This document shows positions 33,633-46,100 of a DNA stretch of 64,000 nt, piece by piece. A program made the translations under genes and the position numbers. Numbering within the stretch: the stretch's first letter is position 1; every line of letters starts with the position of its first letter. The notes below the pieces were generated by a model. The model was not told the DNA's origin, ran no database searches, and saw only the letters and a program-made list of their open reading frames with translations. The DNA is from Trametopsis cervina (taxonomy: Eukaryota > Basidiomycota > Agaricomycetes > Polyporales > Irpicaceae), in the NCBI GenBank assembly GCA_022385755.1, contig MU278349.1, positions 1,550,001-1,614,000 on the forward strand, written 5' to 3'.

Positions 33633-35644
33633 ATGTCTTCGGACACACTTGCGGCCCCGCCGCCGCCATCATCCGAAGGACCCAAGAAGAATGCCAAGGG
33701 CTCCGCCTTCTGGTTCACCTTCCTCGCCATCATTGTCACGGTTTTTCTCAGTGCTCTTGACTTGACGTCGGTCGGTACGGCACTCCCCACCATTATAGCA
33801 GACTTGAATGGTGGGAGCGACTTTGCATGGGTGGGCTCCGCCTACGCGCTCTCTAGCACAGCATTCATCCCGCTGTCGGGAGCATTGGCAGATATCTTCG
33901 GGAGGAAGCCCATTATGCTCATGGCTATCGTGCTCTTTGCGCTCGGAAGCGCGCTCGCTGGCGCCTCCCAGAACATGAACCGGCTCATTGCAGCTCGTGG
34001 TAAGTGTCGGTTAGTGTTGGTGCTTGACCTCGCAGCTCACGTTATATACTTAAAGCCATACAAGGCATCGGGGGCGGTGCCATCCTTAACCTCGCAGACA
34101 TCATTGTGTCTGATCTCGTTCCGCTTGCTGAGCGAGGAATGTTTGAGGGATTGATTGCTTTAATGTGGGCGTTCGCTTGTGGGGTTGGCCCTCCCATTGT
34201 AGGCTCCTCATCCCGTTGTTGTGGGCTGTTCTCATTTGCCTTTGTTCTGCAGAGTGGCGCTCTTGCTGGGAATGCTTCGTGGCGGTGGTTATTCTGTGAG
34301 TCTATGTTATGTGCTCGCGAGAAGCACCCACTAATGTGTAGCAGACATCAATCTACCCCTCGCAGGCATCTCCTTCTTTCTTGTCCTGTTCTATTTAAGA
34401 GTGAGAACACCGCCGGGCAGCATCATCACCAAGCTTGCCCGTGTCGACTGGTTGTATGTCCTTCGCTTCTGTTTCTTCATCACCTTATTTCTCAACCCCG
34501 GGTAATGTATAGTGGGAACTTTATTGTCATTTCCGGAACAACTCTAGCCATCGTTGGCCTTACATTCGGAGGAGGCCGTTTCCCTTGGGGATCGGTCCAG
34601 GTCCTTGTGCCGCTCATTCTTGGATTCACCTTGGTCGCTGCTTTCTTATATTACGAGGGTGTAGTCCCTAAAGAGCCTACAATTCCTTGGGAGGTGCTAA
34701 GCAACCGAACGACAGTTGGCGGGTAAGTGTTTCATCACGCTGCTATACTACTAAGCCCTTATTGATAACATCCTACAGCTATCTCGCCACCCTGATTCAT
34801 GGCATCACAAGCACAGCGGTCATATGTTGGTCACTACCTTTCTACCGTCGACGCGTGATCTGAACGACCGCATAGATTACCTCCCGGTCTATTTCCAGGC
34901 AGTTACCGGCGCAGATCCTACTATGTCAGGGGTGGACGTGTTGATGTTTGCCGTCCTGGTGGCGATAACCGCACTCATCGCTGGTGTAAGCATCACGGTG
35001 ATGAAGAAATACGTGCCCGTGAATATAGTGGCTTGGGTTATTCTAATGGTCGGTTTTGGCGTCCTCACTCTCATGAAAGTGGGGCTCTCGCGAACGCAGT
35101 GGCTTGGATATCAGGTCGCATGCTCAGCAGGTCTAGGAATACTTGTGAGTGGCACTGTTGCTGTCTCGACGATGAAGTCGCTGACTTGGGCTTTCTACAG
35201 TTTGTGTCCCCGCTCTTTGCTGTCCTGGCTCCGTTGCCCGTGTCGCGGAACGCCTCTGCCCTCGCATTCTTCGCCTTCACCCGTGCCTTCGCTCAGACAT
35301 GGGGCATCACCATCGCTGGGACGATTCTGCAGAACCAGCTCACCAAAATGCTACCCGAGTCGTTCGTCTCCCTAATTCCCGGAGAAGGCTCTAACCTCGC
35401 GTATGCCGCCATCCCCATCATCAACCGACTGCCCGAACCACTGCGTACGGAGGTGCGCGTGACGTTTGCGAATAGCCTGCGCATGATATGGAGGGTGATG
35501 ATTGGTATTACGGGCGCGGGGATGCTCACGCTACTCCTGCTGAAGGAGGTGCCAATGAACATGGAGGTGAATGAGGCGTATGGTCTGCGCGAGGAGTTGG
35601 ATGGTGAAAAGGATCTTGCGACCGTTGCTGCAAAGGAGGTTTGA
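33633..35644 (+). CDS. MFS transporter, DHA2/14-spanner drug or metabolite exporter type
   Basis: Eight exons close in phase: 33633-33999, 34056-34198, 34253-34295, 34345-34453, 34513-34722, 34779-34825, 34876-35144 and 35201-35644, giving 543 residues. After a Pro-rich cytoplasmic start, TM1 is FLAIIVTVFLSALDLTSV with the downstream TALPTI. Motif A is GALADIFGRKPIM, motif B is RAIQGIGGGAILN, and IYYLPVYFQAV is the usual 14-TM loop motif. YINLPLAGISFFLVLFYL and the C-terminal RMIWRVMIGITGAGMLTLLL helix complete the pattern. Such proton-coupled exporters move drugs, toxins or metabolites at the plasma membrane; no biosynthetic cluster surrounds this one, so the substrate is open. Confidence 0.92.
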
Positions 35645-35924
35645 GGGTCACGGCGACTGATTTAACGCCTTCTATGCTCATTTCTCTTTGGGACCTTGGT
35701 GGTCATACACGCTCTCTACATATTTACAACCAACACTGTATTTCTCATCATATGTATCTACTATCTGCACGTCATAGGGAACCATACGCTCCCGATTATG
35801 TACACAACTGGGAAGGGTAAAGATAGGGAGACTACTTCGTGAGGTCGAGGAATATGACAAAGTCGAATGTGCCGTCACGTGCCTTAGCGCAACTTACAAC
35901 CGGTACTCCAGCGTCGGTGACATC

Positions 35925-37571
35925 ATGTACAGCTATGGCAAACTCATTAAACGAGCTCTGGAAACTCCAGTTGCGTCGTATACGACTTTCACCACGAACA
36001 CGACACACATGACAATCCTTACATTCCCCGGGGTTACCGCATACCATGTTGTCGGTGACTCTTCCGTCGAACTCGCACACGGCGACCTTGCGCTTATTGC
36101 ACCAGAGTCGCCAACCGCAGGTAATGAGGAAAAGGCACCCGTGCTGATGCTCACAGTGGGATCAGCTGCGTTTCAACTCTACAACAACACAGTTTTCGGG
36201 ACAGTTGCTGAGGACGAGAGAGTTTATGTATTCAAGCCCGAGCTTGGAGAAGGGGTGTCAGGGTATGTCCAGCATACTACAAAGCTTATTATCGTGTGCT
36301 CATACGACTTCGCACCTAGCTACGTGAAACTTGTTCTCCCTGAAGGCGTTCAAGAGCCGAATACGGAGTTCAGCGCACTACAGGAGCGATTCGAGAAGCT
36401 GCTCATCAATCGAGGTCTCCTGACAGAAGGTGATAACATGCCGGCGAAAGACTCTGTCTCTATTCCCGCAGTGAAGGCCACCCATGTCTTAGGGGAGACT
36501 ACTGTCCAACTAGCTCACGGGAAGCTTAGTCTATCCACTGTCGCTCCTCGTCCCTCCGACGGACCTCAGCCTATACTCATCTTGACTGTCGATGAGGCAG
36601 TCTTTCCGTTGCACAAAACTACTTTATTTGGCACAGTAGCCGGTAACGAGCGTGTCTACTTGTTTCAGCCTGAGATCCAGGACGCAAACGTCCCCGCAGG
36701 GAGGTCAGTGGTCCATTGTTTCTCATACTGCCACCGTTGACACTGCTTCTCAATAGCTTTATAAAGATAACGCTGCCGGATAACGCCGGTGGTCTGTCTG
36801 AATCAGCCCAGGAACAATTCGAACAACTCCTTATAGATCATGGGCTCCTCAAAACTGGAGTTTTGGCTGTAGGGGACGAGATCAGTAGGAGCATGAACGA
36901 AGACGCTCATGCTGCTGCCCGAACTGTAAAGGAAACCACCGCTGAGTACGCAGCATACGCTACTATACGCTATGAGGCGATGCTGACATAAATATTTGGA
37001 AACAAGCTTCCTTAACGAGAACCCTCCTACGGACTCGCCACTGAAGTACTCAGAGACGACGCACTCCATCACATCGGCGGCCTCGTCAGCAACATCGACA
37101 CTCTATGACACCGCCGCGTCAATTTCCTCCACGGTCTCCTCCGCCGCCTCTTCAGCTAGTGCGTTCCTCTCCAATCGCGCGACCGGCGGTCCGCCATCGG
37201 AAGAAACCAGAGAGAACGCGGCCACAATGGGGGGTGTCTATAATTCCATCGGAAGCGGAGTGAATGTGCTGAAAGAAGCTGTTACTCAGTCTGTCGGAGA
37301 TGTTGTGGAGCACCAGTTAGGAAGGGAGACGAGGACCGTTGGCGGCAATGTCGCAGAGAGCATCGGCAATGGCACAGGTGCATTAGGCCAAGTCGCGGAG
37401 GTAGGTACAGGAGCTGTATTGGTGAGCGGAGGTGTGAAGGGGGCGGTAGGGCTGGCGCCTGAAGAAGGGCAGGGCGTTCCATCTGCACATGACGAGGAAG
37501 AGATGGCGGCTTTTACTATCTCTGAAAGGGGTGATGAGGAAAGCAGTGAATGGAAGGAAGTACCTGTCTAG
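35925..37571 (+). CDS. ERD7/spartin-like senescence-domain protein with a duplicated N-terminal module
   Basis: Four exons in phase from the ATG used: 35925-36262, 36320-36703, 36757-36945 and 37007-37571, giving 491 residues. The intron at 36946-37006 has a GTACGC donor and CTGAC branch and removes an in-frame TAA. The N-terminal module occurs twice: VTAYHVVGDSSVELAHGDLAL...FGTVAEDERVYVFKPE then YVKLVLPEG, and again ATHVLGETTVQLAHGKLSL...FGTVAGNERVYLFQPE then FIKITLPDN. The C-terminal part, with VYNSIGSGVNVLKEAVTQS and VGGNVAESIGNGTGALGQV, matches the glycine-rich amphipathic helices of the senescence domain, which binds lipid or membranes in plant ERD7 and animal spartin. The exact start is uncertain; ATGs at 35925 or about 36009 are possible. 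Function in fungi is little known. Confidence 0.72.
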
Positions 37572-38344
37572 TGCTACTTCAATAGAGACTAGAGTGATGT
37601 AAGTTCCCAATCAAGGACTTGTATAGTAGTCGTGACCGTCTGTAACACGTAATCTATCATATGCTCACCCAGGCAGTTTATTGCCTACCATTGCTGGCGC
37701 TCGACACTGTTGATGCACGCTGACTGGCGTTACTGTATGTTGCAATTAAATTGGTAACGGAACTTGCTGCACCGCCACTGAGCATCGCAAGTTCTACATC
37801 TACACCTGACATCGGAGCCTGCACATGCTTCCATCATAATTGTAGAACTTCCGAGGCGGATGACGGTTCGATTTATTTCTGCAAGGTAATTGGCCCGCCA
37901 GTCTGGTAAAGTGCACAGTCAGAATGCACAGTACTTCTGCCTCTCAAACCTGTATTTTCTGCAAGAAGAGCCTGGTTGAGTCCGGTAGGTCTGGACCAGA
38001 GGTGGGTTGACCATGAAATCTCGTTGGTGAACCGCCACAGCCAAGAACCTGTTCTGACCTGCTGAGCTTAATCTCAGTACTTACCCTGACGTACTAAACA
38101 AGCACTCAGGCTGTTTCTTCACGGTTTACGCCACGAACGTTGTTTGCTATCATAGGAGACCCCCAGTCTGCATGACTGAGGTCTAAACGTAATAATATTG
38201 GCGCGACGAGAGGTGTATCAGGCATCCCTGCTGCTAACGCTCCTAGACCATTTAGTTGCAGGGTTCGTCAGCCAAAATTCATCAGGTAACATTGCAATTT
38301 TGCACGGACCTAAAGATGGAACCTAGGAGTGGTTGGTAGCTCCC

Positions 38345-38462
38345 TTGTTGAGCGCGAAACAGTAACGAAACTAGTCCACGGGGTTTGGGCCAAAGGGCCT
38401 ATGAGTGTTTGGCAATACCGCTGTTGAGCGCAGAGCAGTCACGACACCAGTCCACGGGGTTC
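38345..38462. repeat. Degenerate 42-base direct repeat, two copies
   Basis: Copy 1 at 38345-38386 and copy 2 at 38421-38462 share TGTTGAGCGC and AGTCCACGGGGTT at the same spacing, with substitutions between. The period is 76 bases. They lie upstream of the small secreted protein gene and might be regulatory or a remnant of a mobile sequence. Confidence 0.75.
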
Positions 38463-38570
38463 TGTAGAAAGTCGGATATGATATGATATGCTCGTGATGC
38501 TGCCAAATGCGCGTATAGTATGTGCAAGCCGCATGACTTGTTTGGCACCTGGGGCAGATATATAAGTACT

Positions 38571-38576
38571 GTGTCG
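38571..38576 (+). promoter_or_regulatory. TATA box of the small secreted protein gene
   Basis: The sequence GATATATAAGTAC ends 74 bases before the start codon at 38650, a normal distance for a TATA-driven fungal gene. Confidence 0.55.
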
Positions 38577-38649
38577 GTCGCTGTCTAAGAAAACAGTCCC
38601 TACCGCCAATACTCCCCCAATAGTGGTCTGCTCTTATTTTGTCACAGCT

Positions 38650-39530
38650 ATGCAATTCCGAGTCCCCGCCGTTCTTGCAGCTTTCATGGCCGTGCTCTCC
38701 ATCGGAAGCGTTGTGGCCATGCCAGGCCCTACAGAAGTTCAGGTCGCGCACTCCGGCGACGGTAGTATCTCCCTTACCGAACAATCCGGTTGTGGATCCT
38801 CCGGGCCTCTCGGCACTGGCCATTTCATTTGGTACATCGTGGTCTCATGCAACCCTGGTGCTACCCTGTTCGTCGTCTTTATGTTCGAGGATGACCACAA
38901 CCCGCCTGACATTGCACTTGACAGGACCTGCCAGGCAACAGATGCGACTGGGTGCCTTCCTGGCAATGCGAAGCACATTGGCTCGATGGAGGTCGATGTA
39001 AGTGTCTCTCTCGCATATGTAGCGGATACAGACTGATAAGTGCATACCAGGACCCCAATGATACCGTTCAGTACGCGAAGAAGAGTAACACGAACTCGGT
39101 TATATTTGTATGCCCAAGTGGTGGCCAGGTCCGTTGCGAGGCGAACTTCAACGACAACGACGATGGTCCCAACTACAGCCTGCGTGGTGAGTCAATTTCA
39201 TGTCTATCTGGCTGACGGGTGCTCACCAACATACTGCCAAAATCAGTCTTCTGAGGCGTGAGGTGGCGAAACCCATCTGAGGGAGTTTCTGAGGCTATTG
39301 CCGAACTATAAAGTCCTGCGCTTCCAGTGTATCCGAATGAAATCTTGTACTGTGACTCGTCTGCAATGAACAGCTTTCTGGCTTTCATCAAGCGTGTGTT
39401 CGGTGTATCTGCTGAATTGCTTGCACTTACATCAACAACAGTGCGTATCTACATATGGCAACATCAGTGTAGAGAAGCGGCGCTTGAAATAGAGACAGTA
39501 CGGCTCGAAGCGGTTTCGCTTGCAGGTTGA
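38650..39530 (+). CDS. Small secreted protein of unknown function
   Basis: Exon 1 (38650-38997) encodes a clear signal peptide, MQFRVPAVLAAFMAVLSIGS, then a mature part with paired Cys (SGCGSSG, VSCNPG, RTCQATDATGCLPG). Exon 2 (39051-39186) carries VIFVCPSGGQVRCEANFNDN, and exon 3 starts at 39328 with VYPNEILYCDSSA. Phases close (348, 136 and 203 bases, 228 residues). The last about 45 residues (from 39420) may not be coding, because a GTGTATCT...CAACAACAG stretch could be a short intron and the tail looks random. Many basidiomycetes secrete Cys-rich orphan proteins of this size; role unknown. The TATA box and strong signal peptide support expression. Confidence 0.65.
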
Positions 39531-41476
39531 CTACCTCCGCCCTCGTTCCCCTCAGAACCTCCTCAGGTCGCTCCTACTTCTTATTAAATTCGTCCTAGCT
39601 TGGACTACCGAGCTCCGGATTTGCCTGTGGTTGGTTGGAAGTAACGACTGCTTCTCGTCATCCTCGTCAGCCCCGTCAGCCAAGATATCCAGAATAAATA
39701 CCGCTCTTTGTTGCTCTGGTCCCTCAGGCCGCATCTTCTCTCTCACCACCAACCTCCTCTTCTCCCATCCTCCTCTGCGTCTGTCTCTGTGAGCTAGCAC
39801 TCGCAGCGTGCTCTTGTTTCTATGTTTCCGACAATCCACACGTCATGACGTCTTGTCAGCCATGATAACCACTACCATCGACATCGGCTACTCTGGTCGC
39901 GTCGTCTGTTCTTCGTCGTCGCGGCACGGTCAACATGCACTTGCAACCGTCGATAGTCTAACCACAGTATCCCCTCGTAGACTGTATCCTCTACCGGCCC
40001 ACGATCCCATTTCTTCGTCAACCAACCTCGTCTTAGCTTCAAGCGCGATCAAGTTTGGCACAGAGTACCGGCACTCTATCAAGTAGCAATATTCATAGCG
40101 AAGCGACTTCTAGCATCCTCCCATCTCTCAACGGGTCACCTCTTGGTACGTAACTCGAGGCTGACCCCAGATGAATGGGAACGATTTTCGAGCATCGCTG
40201 GACCTTCGACCCTGATCAAGTCGTAGCTATCCAGCGAGTCGTCTATCCTCCCTAGAGGTTGCAAACAAGTCTCTTTCGTGTTTGATGCTCGTTACTTACG
40301 GCGTATCAGTGAGTTCTTGACAACCGGAAAGGGTTTGCGACTCGGCTGACGGTACTTTCTCAGACCCTCTGTGTATGAATCTGTTCAGGCTTTTGACCCG
40401 GACCCGGTCTCTGGCGATACTCTGGGATCTGGAAGCTCTAGTCACCGCTCATGGATGTTGTTCTCGTCTTCAACTGTCCACAGTGGCGCTACAGCATGCA
40501 CTCTTGGTCAATGTTCTTGCACCGTGGAGCTTGAGAATAGCAAACTCAAGCTTCGCATTGTTGTCTTCTTCATCACGGACACCTGCCGACCATCTGCATA
40601 CTCTTGCTCGATATCGAACACTCGAAGGCGACATCTCGCATCCTTGTGACTAGAATCTTCACCTGGCCTCACACATTGGACACTACGTCTACCGTCTGGC
40701 GCGTGTTCTTCTCGCCGACATGGCTACTTTCAAGTAGGCGCGACTATCTTCTCTTTCTATGCATTACCGCCGTCTCTATCACGCCCGTCAATATTCTGGT
40801 TTAGAACCGGCCTCGACAAAGGCCCTGGCGGCCCCACACGTTCATCAGTCTCGGATTTGGTCAATATTCGTTAACATCAAACAACAGCACGTTTCGTTTC
40901 GCAACACTGACTCGGACAGGCGTGGAGGGTATGGAAGCAAGGGGACGCTGGTCCGTCCAGGTGCAGACATGAAGAATACCCGTTCATCCGCGGCCTCCAA
41001 AAGCAGTATTTTCTCCATTTTTGTCTCGACTTTATCTACGGCAGAAGACTAGGATACCGAGGGCTAGTAGGAGAGGGGATAGGTGCTCTTTGGTAGACGT
41101 GGTATTGGCTTCCGAGCTGCTGGGCGATTGCAGTGTTCATCGCAATGTCCGTGAGTAGTAGTTCGGTGTCGGTATTGTGTTTTCCTGGAGTGGTCGTTTC
41201 TCTCGATGGCTAGTTGTAGGATCCCAAGATGTCTCACATTGATTTATTATCCATGCAATCATCCTGAGTTGCACATAGACTTTACAGATCGGGCTCATAT
41301 CGTTGAACCCTATCCATGTTCCGGGCCGAGACCCCCGAGTCATTTGGTAAACGCGTGCACGCGTGCCTCCGCACACAGGGCACACCGATAACATGCATCT
41401 CCGTCGGCGTCGCGCGACGCTCCCAATCGCACTTGCTCTGTACACTCAACAGCACAGATAGAACGCACCGTTGAAG
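39531..41476. other. Gene-poor region upstream of FUR1
   Basis: About 1.9 kb with no intact gene that I can support. It includes the possible F-box remnant described separately and, at its right end, the FUR1 promoter. The first part (39531-39830) is CT-rich without a recognisable product. Confidence 0.4.
40095..41050 (+). pseudogene. Possible decayed F-box-type gene
   Basis: Fragments in different frames recall agaricomycete F-box proteins: LLVRNSRLTPDEWERFSSIA at about 40137-40197 is like the standard LTPxEWxRFxxYAxxVR segment, followed after stops by pieces such as WDLEALVTAHG (40419-40452) in one frame and MLFSSSTVHSGA (about 40455-40490) in another. No frame covers the whole, and no F-box itself is recognisable. 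It may be a pseudogene, or a multi-intron gene that I failed to assemble. Confidence 0.3.
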
Positions 41477-42515
41477 ATGGCTAGCACAAAGGTACACGTA
41501 CTCTCGCATCCTGTAGTGAATGCACGACTATCGAAGCTGCGCGAGTCGACTACCACTCCGAAAGAGTTCCGTGAGGTGTTTGTCCCTGCTCTCGTCACGC
41601 TGCTGGGCAGGCTCTAATAGCTCAACATCGCAGGGTATAAATGAGATTAGTTTACTTCTTGGTTATGAGGCAAGCAGGGATCTAGAGGAAGAGACTTTCA
41701 ACGGGGTGAGTCGATGTCTGAAGCGATCTCTGGAATGCATCGTGTCTTACGGCCCCTTTATCTAGCAAACACCCATAGGCCCGTTCACAGGAGCAACCAT
41801 CAAGCCCAGGATTGGGCTGACACCTGTCCTTCGTGCAGGTCTGGGTATGACAGACGCGTTACTGTCGCTGTTCCCGTGCGTGTGCAGATGAAGTGACGAT
41901 CGGTCATACTAACGTGTGCGTGTCACCGTCAGAACGGCTTCCGTCTACCACCTTGGTATATACAGGGAGAAAATATCTTTGCAGCCCGTTGAATGTAAGT
42001 GGTCGTCCAGTGGTCCGTGGTAGAAGGCTCATGGTCTCCCACAGACTACTCGAAGCTTCCGCCAAACCCTACTGTCGATACTGTGTTCTTGCTCGATCCG
42101 CTGATTGCTACAGGAGGCACGGCTGTGGCTGCGATGAACATGATAATGGATTGGGGTATCCCAGGTTCGTAGTTGATTGTCTTGTCCGCATTTCGTCTGG
42201 CTCATCCTTTGCGAACTGCTTAGTTACCAAGGTGAAGCTGCTCTGTGTCCTGGCTTCCCAAGATGGCTTGCAACATGTGCAGGACGAGTTCCCTGGTCTC
42301 GAGGTACGTTTATCTTCCGGCGTTCTAGGCATGTTTTGCTTATTCGTTATAGGTATGGGTAGCAGCTGTGGATCCTAAGCTGACCGTAGACGGTCTGATT
42401 TCTCCTGGTCTTGGTGATACCGTAAGTTGTTCTGTAATATGCGGAAATGGGCACTGACGCATGACACGTTCTATATCTCCAGGGTGATCGCCTGTACAAC
42501 ACACTCAAACAGTGA
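41477..42515 (+). CDS. FUR1: Uracil phosphoribosyltransferase
   Basis: Pyrimidine salvage enzyme: uracil plus PRPP gives UMP. Eight exons close in phase: 41477-41575, 41634-41705, 41766-41875, 41933-41994, 42045-42164, 42224-42303, 42353-42421 and 42483-42515, giving 214 residues, the usual length. Motifs: VLSHPVVNARLSKLRE near the start, ATIKPRIGLTPVLRAGLGMT, VYHLGIYREKISLQPVEYY, the PRPP loop FLLDPLIATGGTAVAAM, and the terminal GLGDTGDRLYNTLK. Exon 3 begins at CAAACACCC; the AG seven bases into that exon region would break the frame. Loss of this enzyme gives 5-fluorouracil resistance in fungi. The last coding exon is only 33 bases. Confidence 0.96.
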
Positions 42516-43106
42516 TAGAATTAACAGCGGGAGTCGTTTATGGTGTTCGTACTCCTGTCCGGACCTCCAAGGGCATCTACGTTGTCGATTCGTAGATGAT
42601 GCATAGCCATAAGGGGGTTGTATGGGCACTAGTACCGGATATATGTAAGGCTCTCTGTGAATTCCGAATGAGTTGGTATCCCGTGAGAAACCGTCAAGCC
42701 TGGACTCTGGATCTGCAAGCTGCGCCTGACGACGGTTCTTCCTGCAGTGCCTGATTGAGTTGTGTAGGTTGTGGTAGGCGAAGATTGGAATTGGAGAAGC
42801 CTTTCATAGTAGCAGTAGCAGTGATGGACAGAACCTGTCTGCACATCGCACAGGATTCCACGGGTTGTCAACCTTGCGAAGCACACAACATTAGGCGTCT
42901 ATGTGATGTGAGTGCGTTCACCGTGAAAGGAAGCGTGCTTACGTCAGATACGGAACGCCGTGCACTTTTTCCGGCTGCCACTGTATGCTCATAACGCCAT
43001 CATTCGTGCTCGATTGTGCAATCGCGCTGGGCGAACATTATTTCCCGTCTCTTAAAATGTCGGCTCCTACAACTCCGAGGTCAGCTTTTACCACCTCCTC
43101 CTCACA
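42516..43106. promoter_or_regulatory. Spacer between FUR1 and MET10
   Basis: No gene recognised. It should hold the FUR1 3' UTR and the MET10 promoter. I searched for a CACGTG-type (Cbf1) element and did not find one. Confidence 0.35.
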
Positions 43107-46100
43107 ATGGCTATCGACTCAGGCCCTGGGACACCGCTGTCCCCCACCGCTACACTTTCAGTGCCTCCGTCGCCCAGGCTGAAAGCCGCTACCTCTGGCT
43201 CGCAAAAATCACTCGTATCTGCGTCTACGACCGTGGAATATATTGCGTCCAAGTCTAGTTCCAGTGTCTTCGTTTACGACCTCGCGGAGCAGGCAGGCTT
43301 TGGCACACACACCAAGACATGGGCGAATTCAGAGAAGGGAGCTGCTACCGTCGTTAGCCTTCAAACCCGTGCAGGCGCTGGCTTGAGCTTGGTGGGAAGG
43401 CTTTCCCAAGGTACCAGCAGAGATGGGCAGAAATCTGTGGTCCTCACTGCGTACACGACCCCGACCGGGGTTGCCGCCATGGCGCAGTCGTTCTCCTACC
43501 TCCCAACCCCAACGGCGAACTGTGGATTAATCATTCAGGTGCCTACCGTAACACCTGTGGGAGAGGCGTTTACTTTGTCACCCACCTTGGCGCCTTTCAC
43601 CCCCGTGCTCTCTATCTTGCCCGAAAATTTCACCATCCTGCTATCCTCTACCGCGCAGGAGGCGCTAGATCTTGCGGTCCTATCTTATGAGCTCGCTGAC
43701 ACTCACGTCATCCATTTCTTCGACCACCACAGTGCCGCCCGTGAAGTAGGGCAAGTTGTTGCGCCAACTCTACCGCTGGGATTCCGCAAGCGTCCCTTGC
43801 AGGATGCTCTGACGCTCGCTGGATACAGCTACTTCGATTACGTCGGCGACAAGGACGCCAAGACGGTGGTGGTCCTGCTGAACGGTCCGCTCGCAAATGC
43901 AGCAAAGGCGTTTGCTTCCCAGGTTTCCGGGTTCGGTGTCGTCGTCGTCCGCGTCTTGAGGCCATGGTCGGAGGATGAGCTCCGAGACGTTATTCCGTCC
44001 AGCGCAAAGCGCGTCCACGTCTTTGACGACGTTCCCTCTGAGATCACCCAGGGCAGCCTCTACGTGGACGTATTCTCTAGCCTACTGGATCCGCTCCACC
44101 CTGGTCCAGTGATTAAGCCAGTGCGTATCACGCCACTGAAAACGAACGCTTTCCTTGCGGAGCCGGCCTCGTTCGTCAAGTTCCTCGCCGACCTCGATCC
44201 CTCGGTTTCGCCCATCTCTCTCGATGTACCCAACCAGAAGAAGCTGTTGTTTTTCAGCACTCCTGGGTCCACGCTCGACATCCTTCCCACCTTGGTGCAG
44301 CAAACGTTCGCTGCTCATGGTTCCATGACCGCGCGTTTGCTCACCGATCATGATATTTTCTCGAAGCCCGGAGGGGTAACAGTTGACAGAATTCTGCTTT
44401 CGTCCAAAGCGGCCGAGTCACTCCCTTCTGTGTCGTTCTCGATACCTGTCGCCCCCGATAGCAAAGGCGCTTCCGACTTCCTCGCCGTTACGGACCAGGC
44501 TCTGCTGAAATCCCATTCCATCGTCACACACGCCAAGCCGGGCTCACCTCTCCTCATCGTTACCTCGTGGACACCAGTGGAACTGGCTTCCAACCTACCG
44601 CCATTGGTCGTCTCCACGATACGCGAGCGTAATCTCAGTCTCTGCACAATCGATGCTCGTCGATTAGCGGAAGAGCTGGCCGGTGCAGCTGGTCCAGAAC
44701 GTGACGCGGTTGAGAATGTCTTCGTTCTTCTCGCGTTCCTCCGTCTGTATCTCGGCAAGGCTGCGACAGAGGATGTCGTCGTCAAGCTGTCCCGAAAATT
44801 CCTCGGAAACGATATCTCCGGCTTTGACTTGACGAAGATTGGTGCCAAGGCTTGGGCTGCTCTGGTGGAGGTGGAGTTACCCGCTGTAGATGAATCTGAA
44901 TCCGCGGTGACTCTCAAGAACTTCGAGTTCAACGCCGTCGCCATTGAGACTGAGGAAGGCGAGACGGTCGTGAACGGCGCGCGTCTCGGCTCATGGCACG
45001 ATGCCGCCAAGCATCTACTCTTCAGCTCTGCCTTCACCCCTTTCACTGGTCCCGTAACGTCGTACGATCAAAACCCCGCCCTCCGTCCCGAGGTGCCTGA
45101 ACGCACCTTCCTCATCACCACAACGGTTAACAGGCGACTCACACCTCTCGAATACGACCGTAACGTCTTCCACTTGGAATTCGATACTCGCGGCACCGGA
45201 CTCAAGTACGAAATCGGCGAGGCTCTGGGAGTACACGGATGGAACGACGAGCAAGAGGTGCTCGACTTCTGCACGTGGTACGGCGTCGACCCCAACCGCG
45301 TCGTCACTATCCCTGTTCCCGGCACAGACGGCGCACGTATGCACACACGCACTGTCTTCCAGGCACTGCAGCAGCAGATTGACCTGTTCGGCAAGCCGAC
45401 GAAGACGTTCTACGCCGACCTGGCGAGCTTCGCCGCCTCGCAGGTGGACCAGTACGCGCTGCGGTTCATTGGTTCGCCTGAGGGTGCGTCGACGTTCAAG
45501 AAGCTGTCTGAGAAAGACACAGTGACTTTTGCGGATGTGTTGAGGAAGTACGAGACTGCGCGGCCGGGCATTGAGACACTTTGCGAACTTGTGGGCGATA
45601 TCAAACCGAGACATTATAGTATCGCGAGCGCGCAGGCTGTCGTGGGTGACCGTGTGGACTTGTTGGTCGTCTCGGTTGACTGGCTCACTCCCAGCGGTAC
45701 GTTTTATTTTGTGGATCTACGTACGGCGAAAGCTCAACTCATCGTATTTTGACTAGGCTCACCCCGTTATGGACAATGTACGCGGTACCTCGCTGGTCTT
45801 AAGATCGGTCAGAAGGTTACTGTATCGATCAAGCCCAGTGTGATGAAGGTTTGTTTTGTTCACTGATCAGCTCGCTTTGTATATGCTAACTCTTCCGCCA
45901 GCTCCCTCCCAGCATCACACAACCCATTATAATGGCCGGTCTGGGAACGGGCGCTGCTCCTTTCCGTGCTTTCCTTCAATACCGCGCACTCCTTGCCTCA
46001 CAAGGCGCCACCGTCGGCCCAACGTACTATTACTTCGGTTCCCGAAAACGCTCAGAGGAGTACCTCTACGGGGAGGAAATCGAGGCTTTCATGCTCGACG

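Larger units (their letters stand above)
37572..38649. other. Gene-free spacer with a short direct repeat and a TATA box
   Basis: No gene recognised. It contains the direct repeat at 38345-38462 and the TATA box at 38571. The rest (37640-38330) shows nothing I can name. Confidence 0.45.

Noticed and set aside
44348..45614. Minus-strand frames of about 200-230 residues inside MET10.
   Set aside because: Antisense of the long MET10 exon with no recognisable domain, start context or introns.
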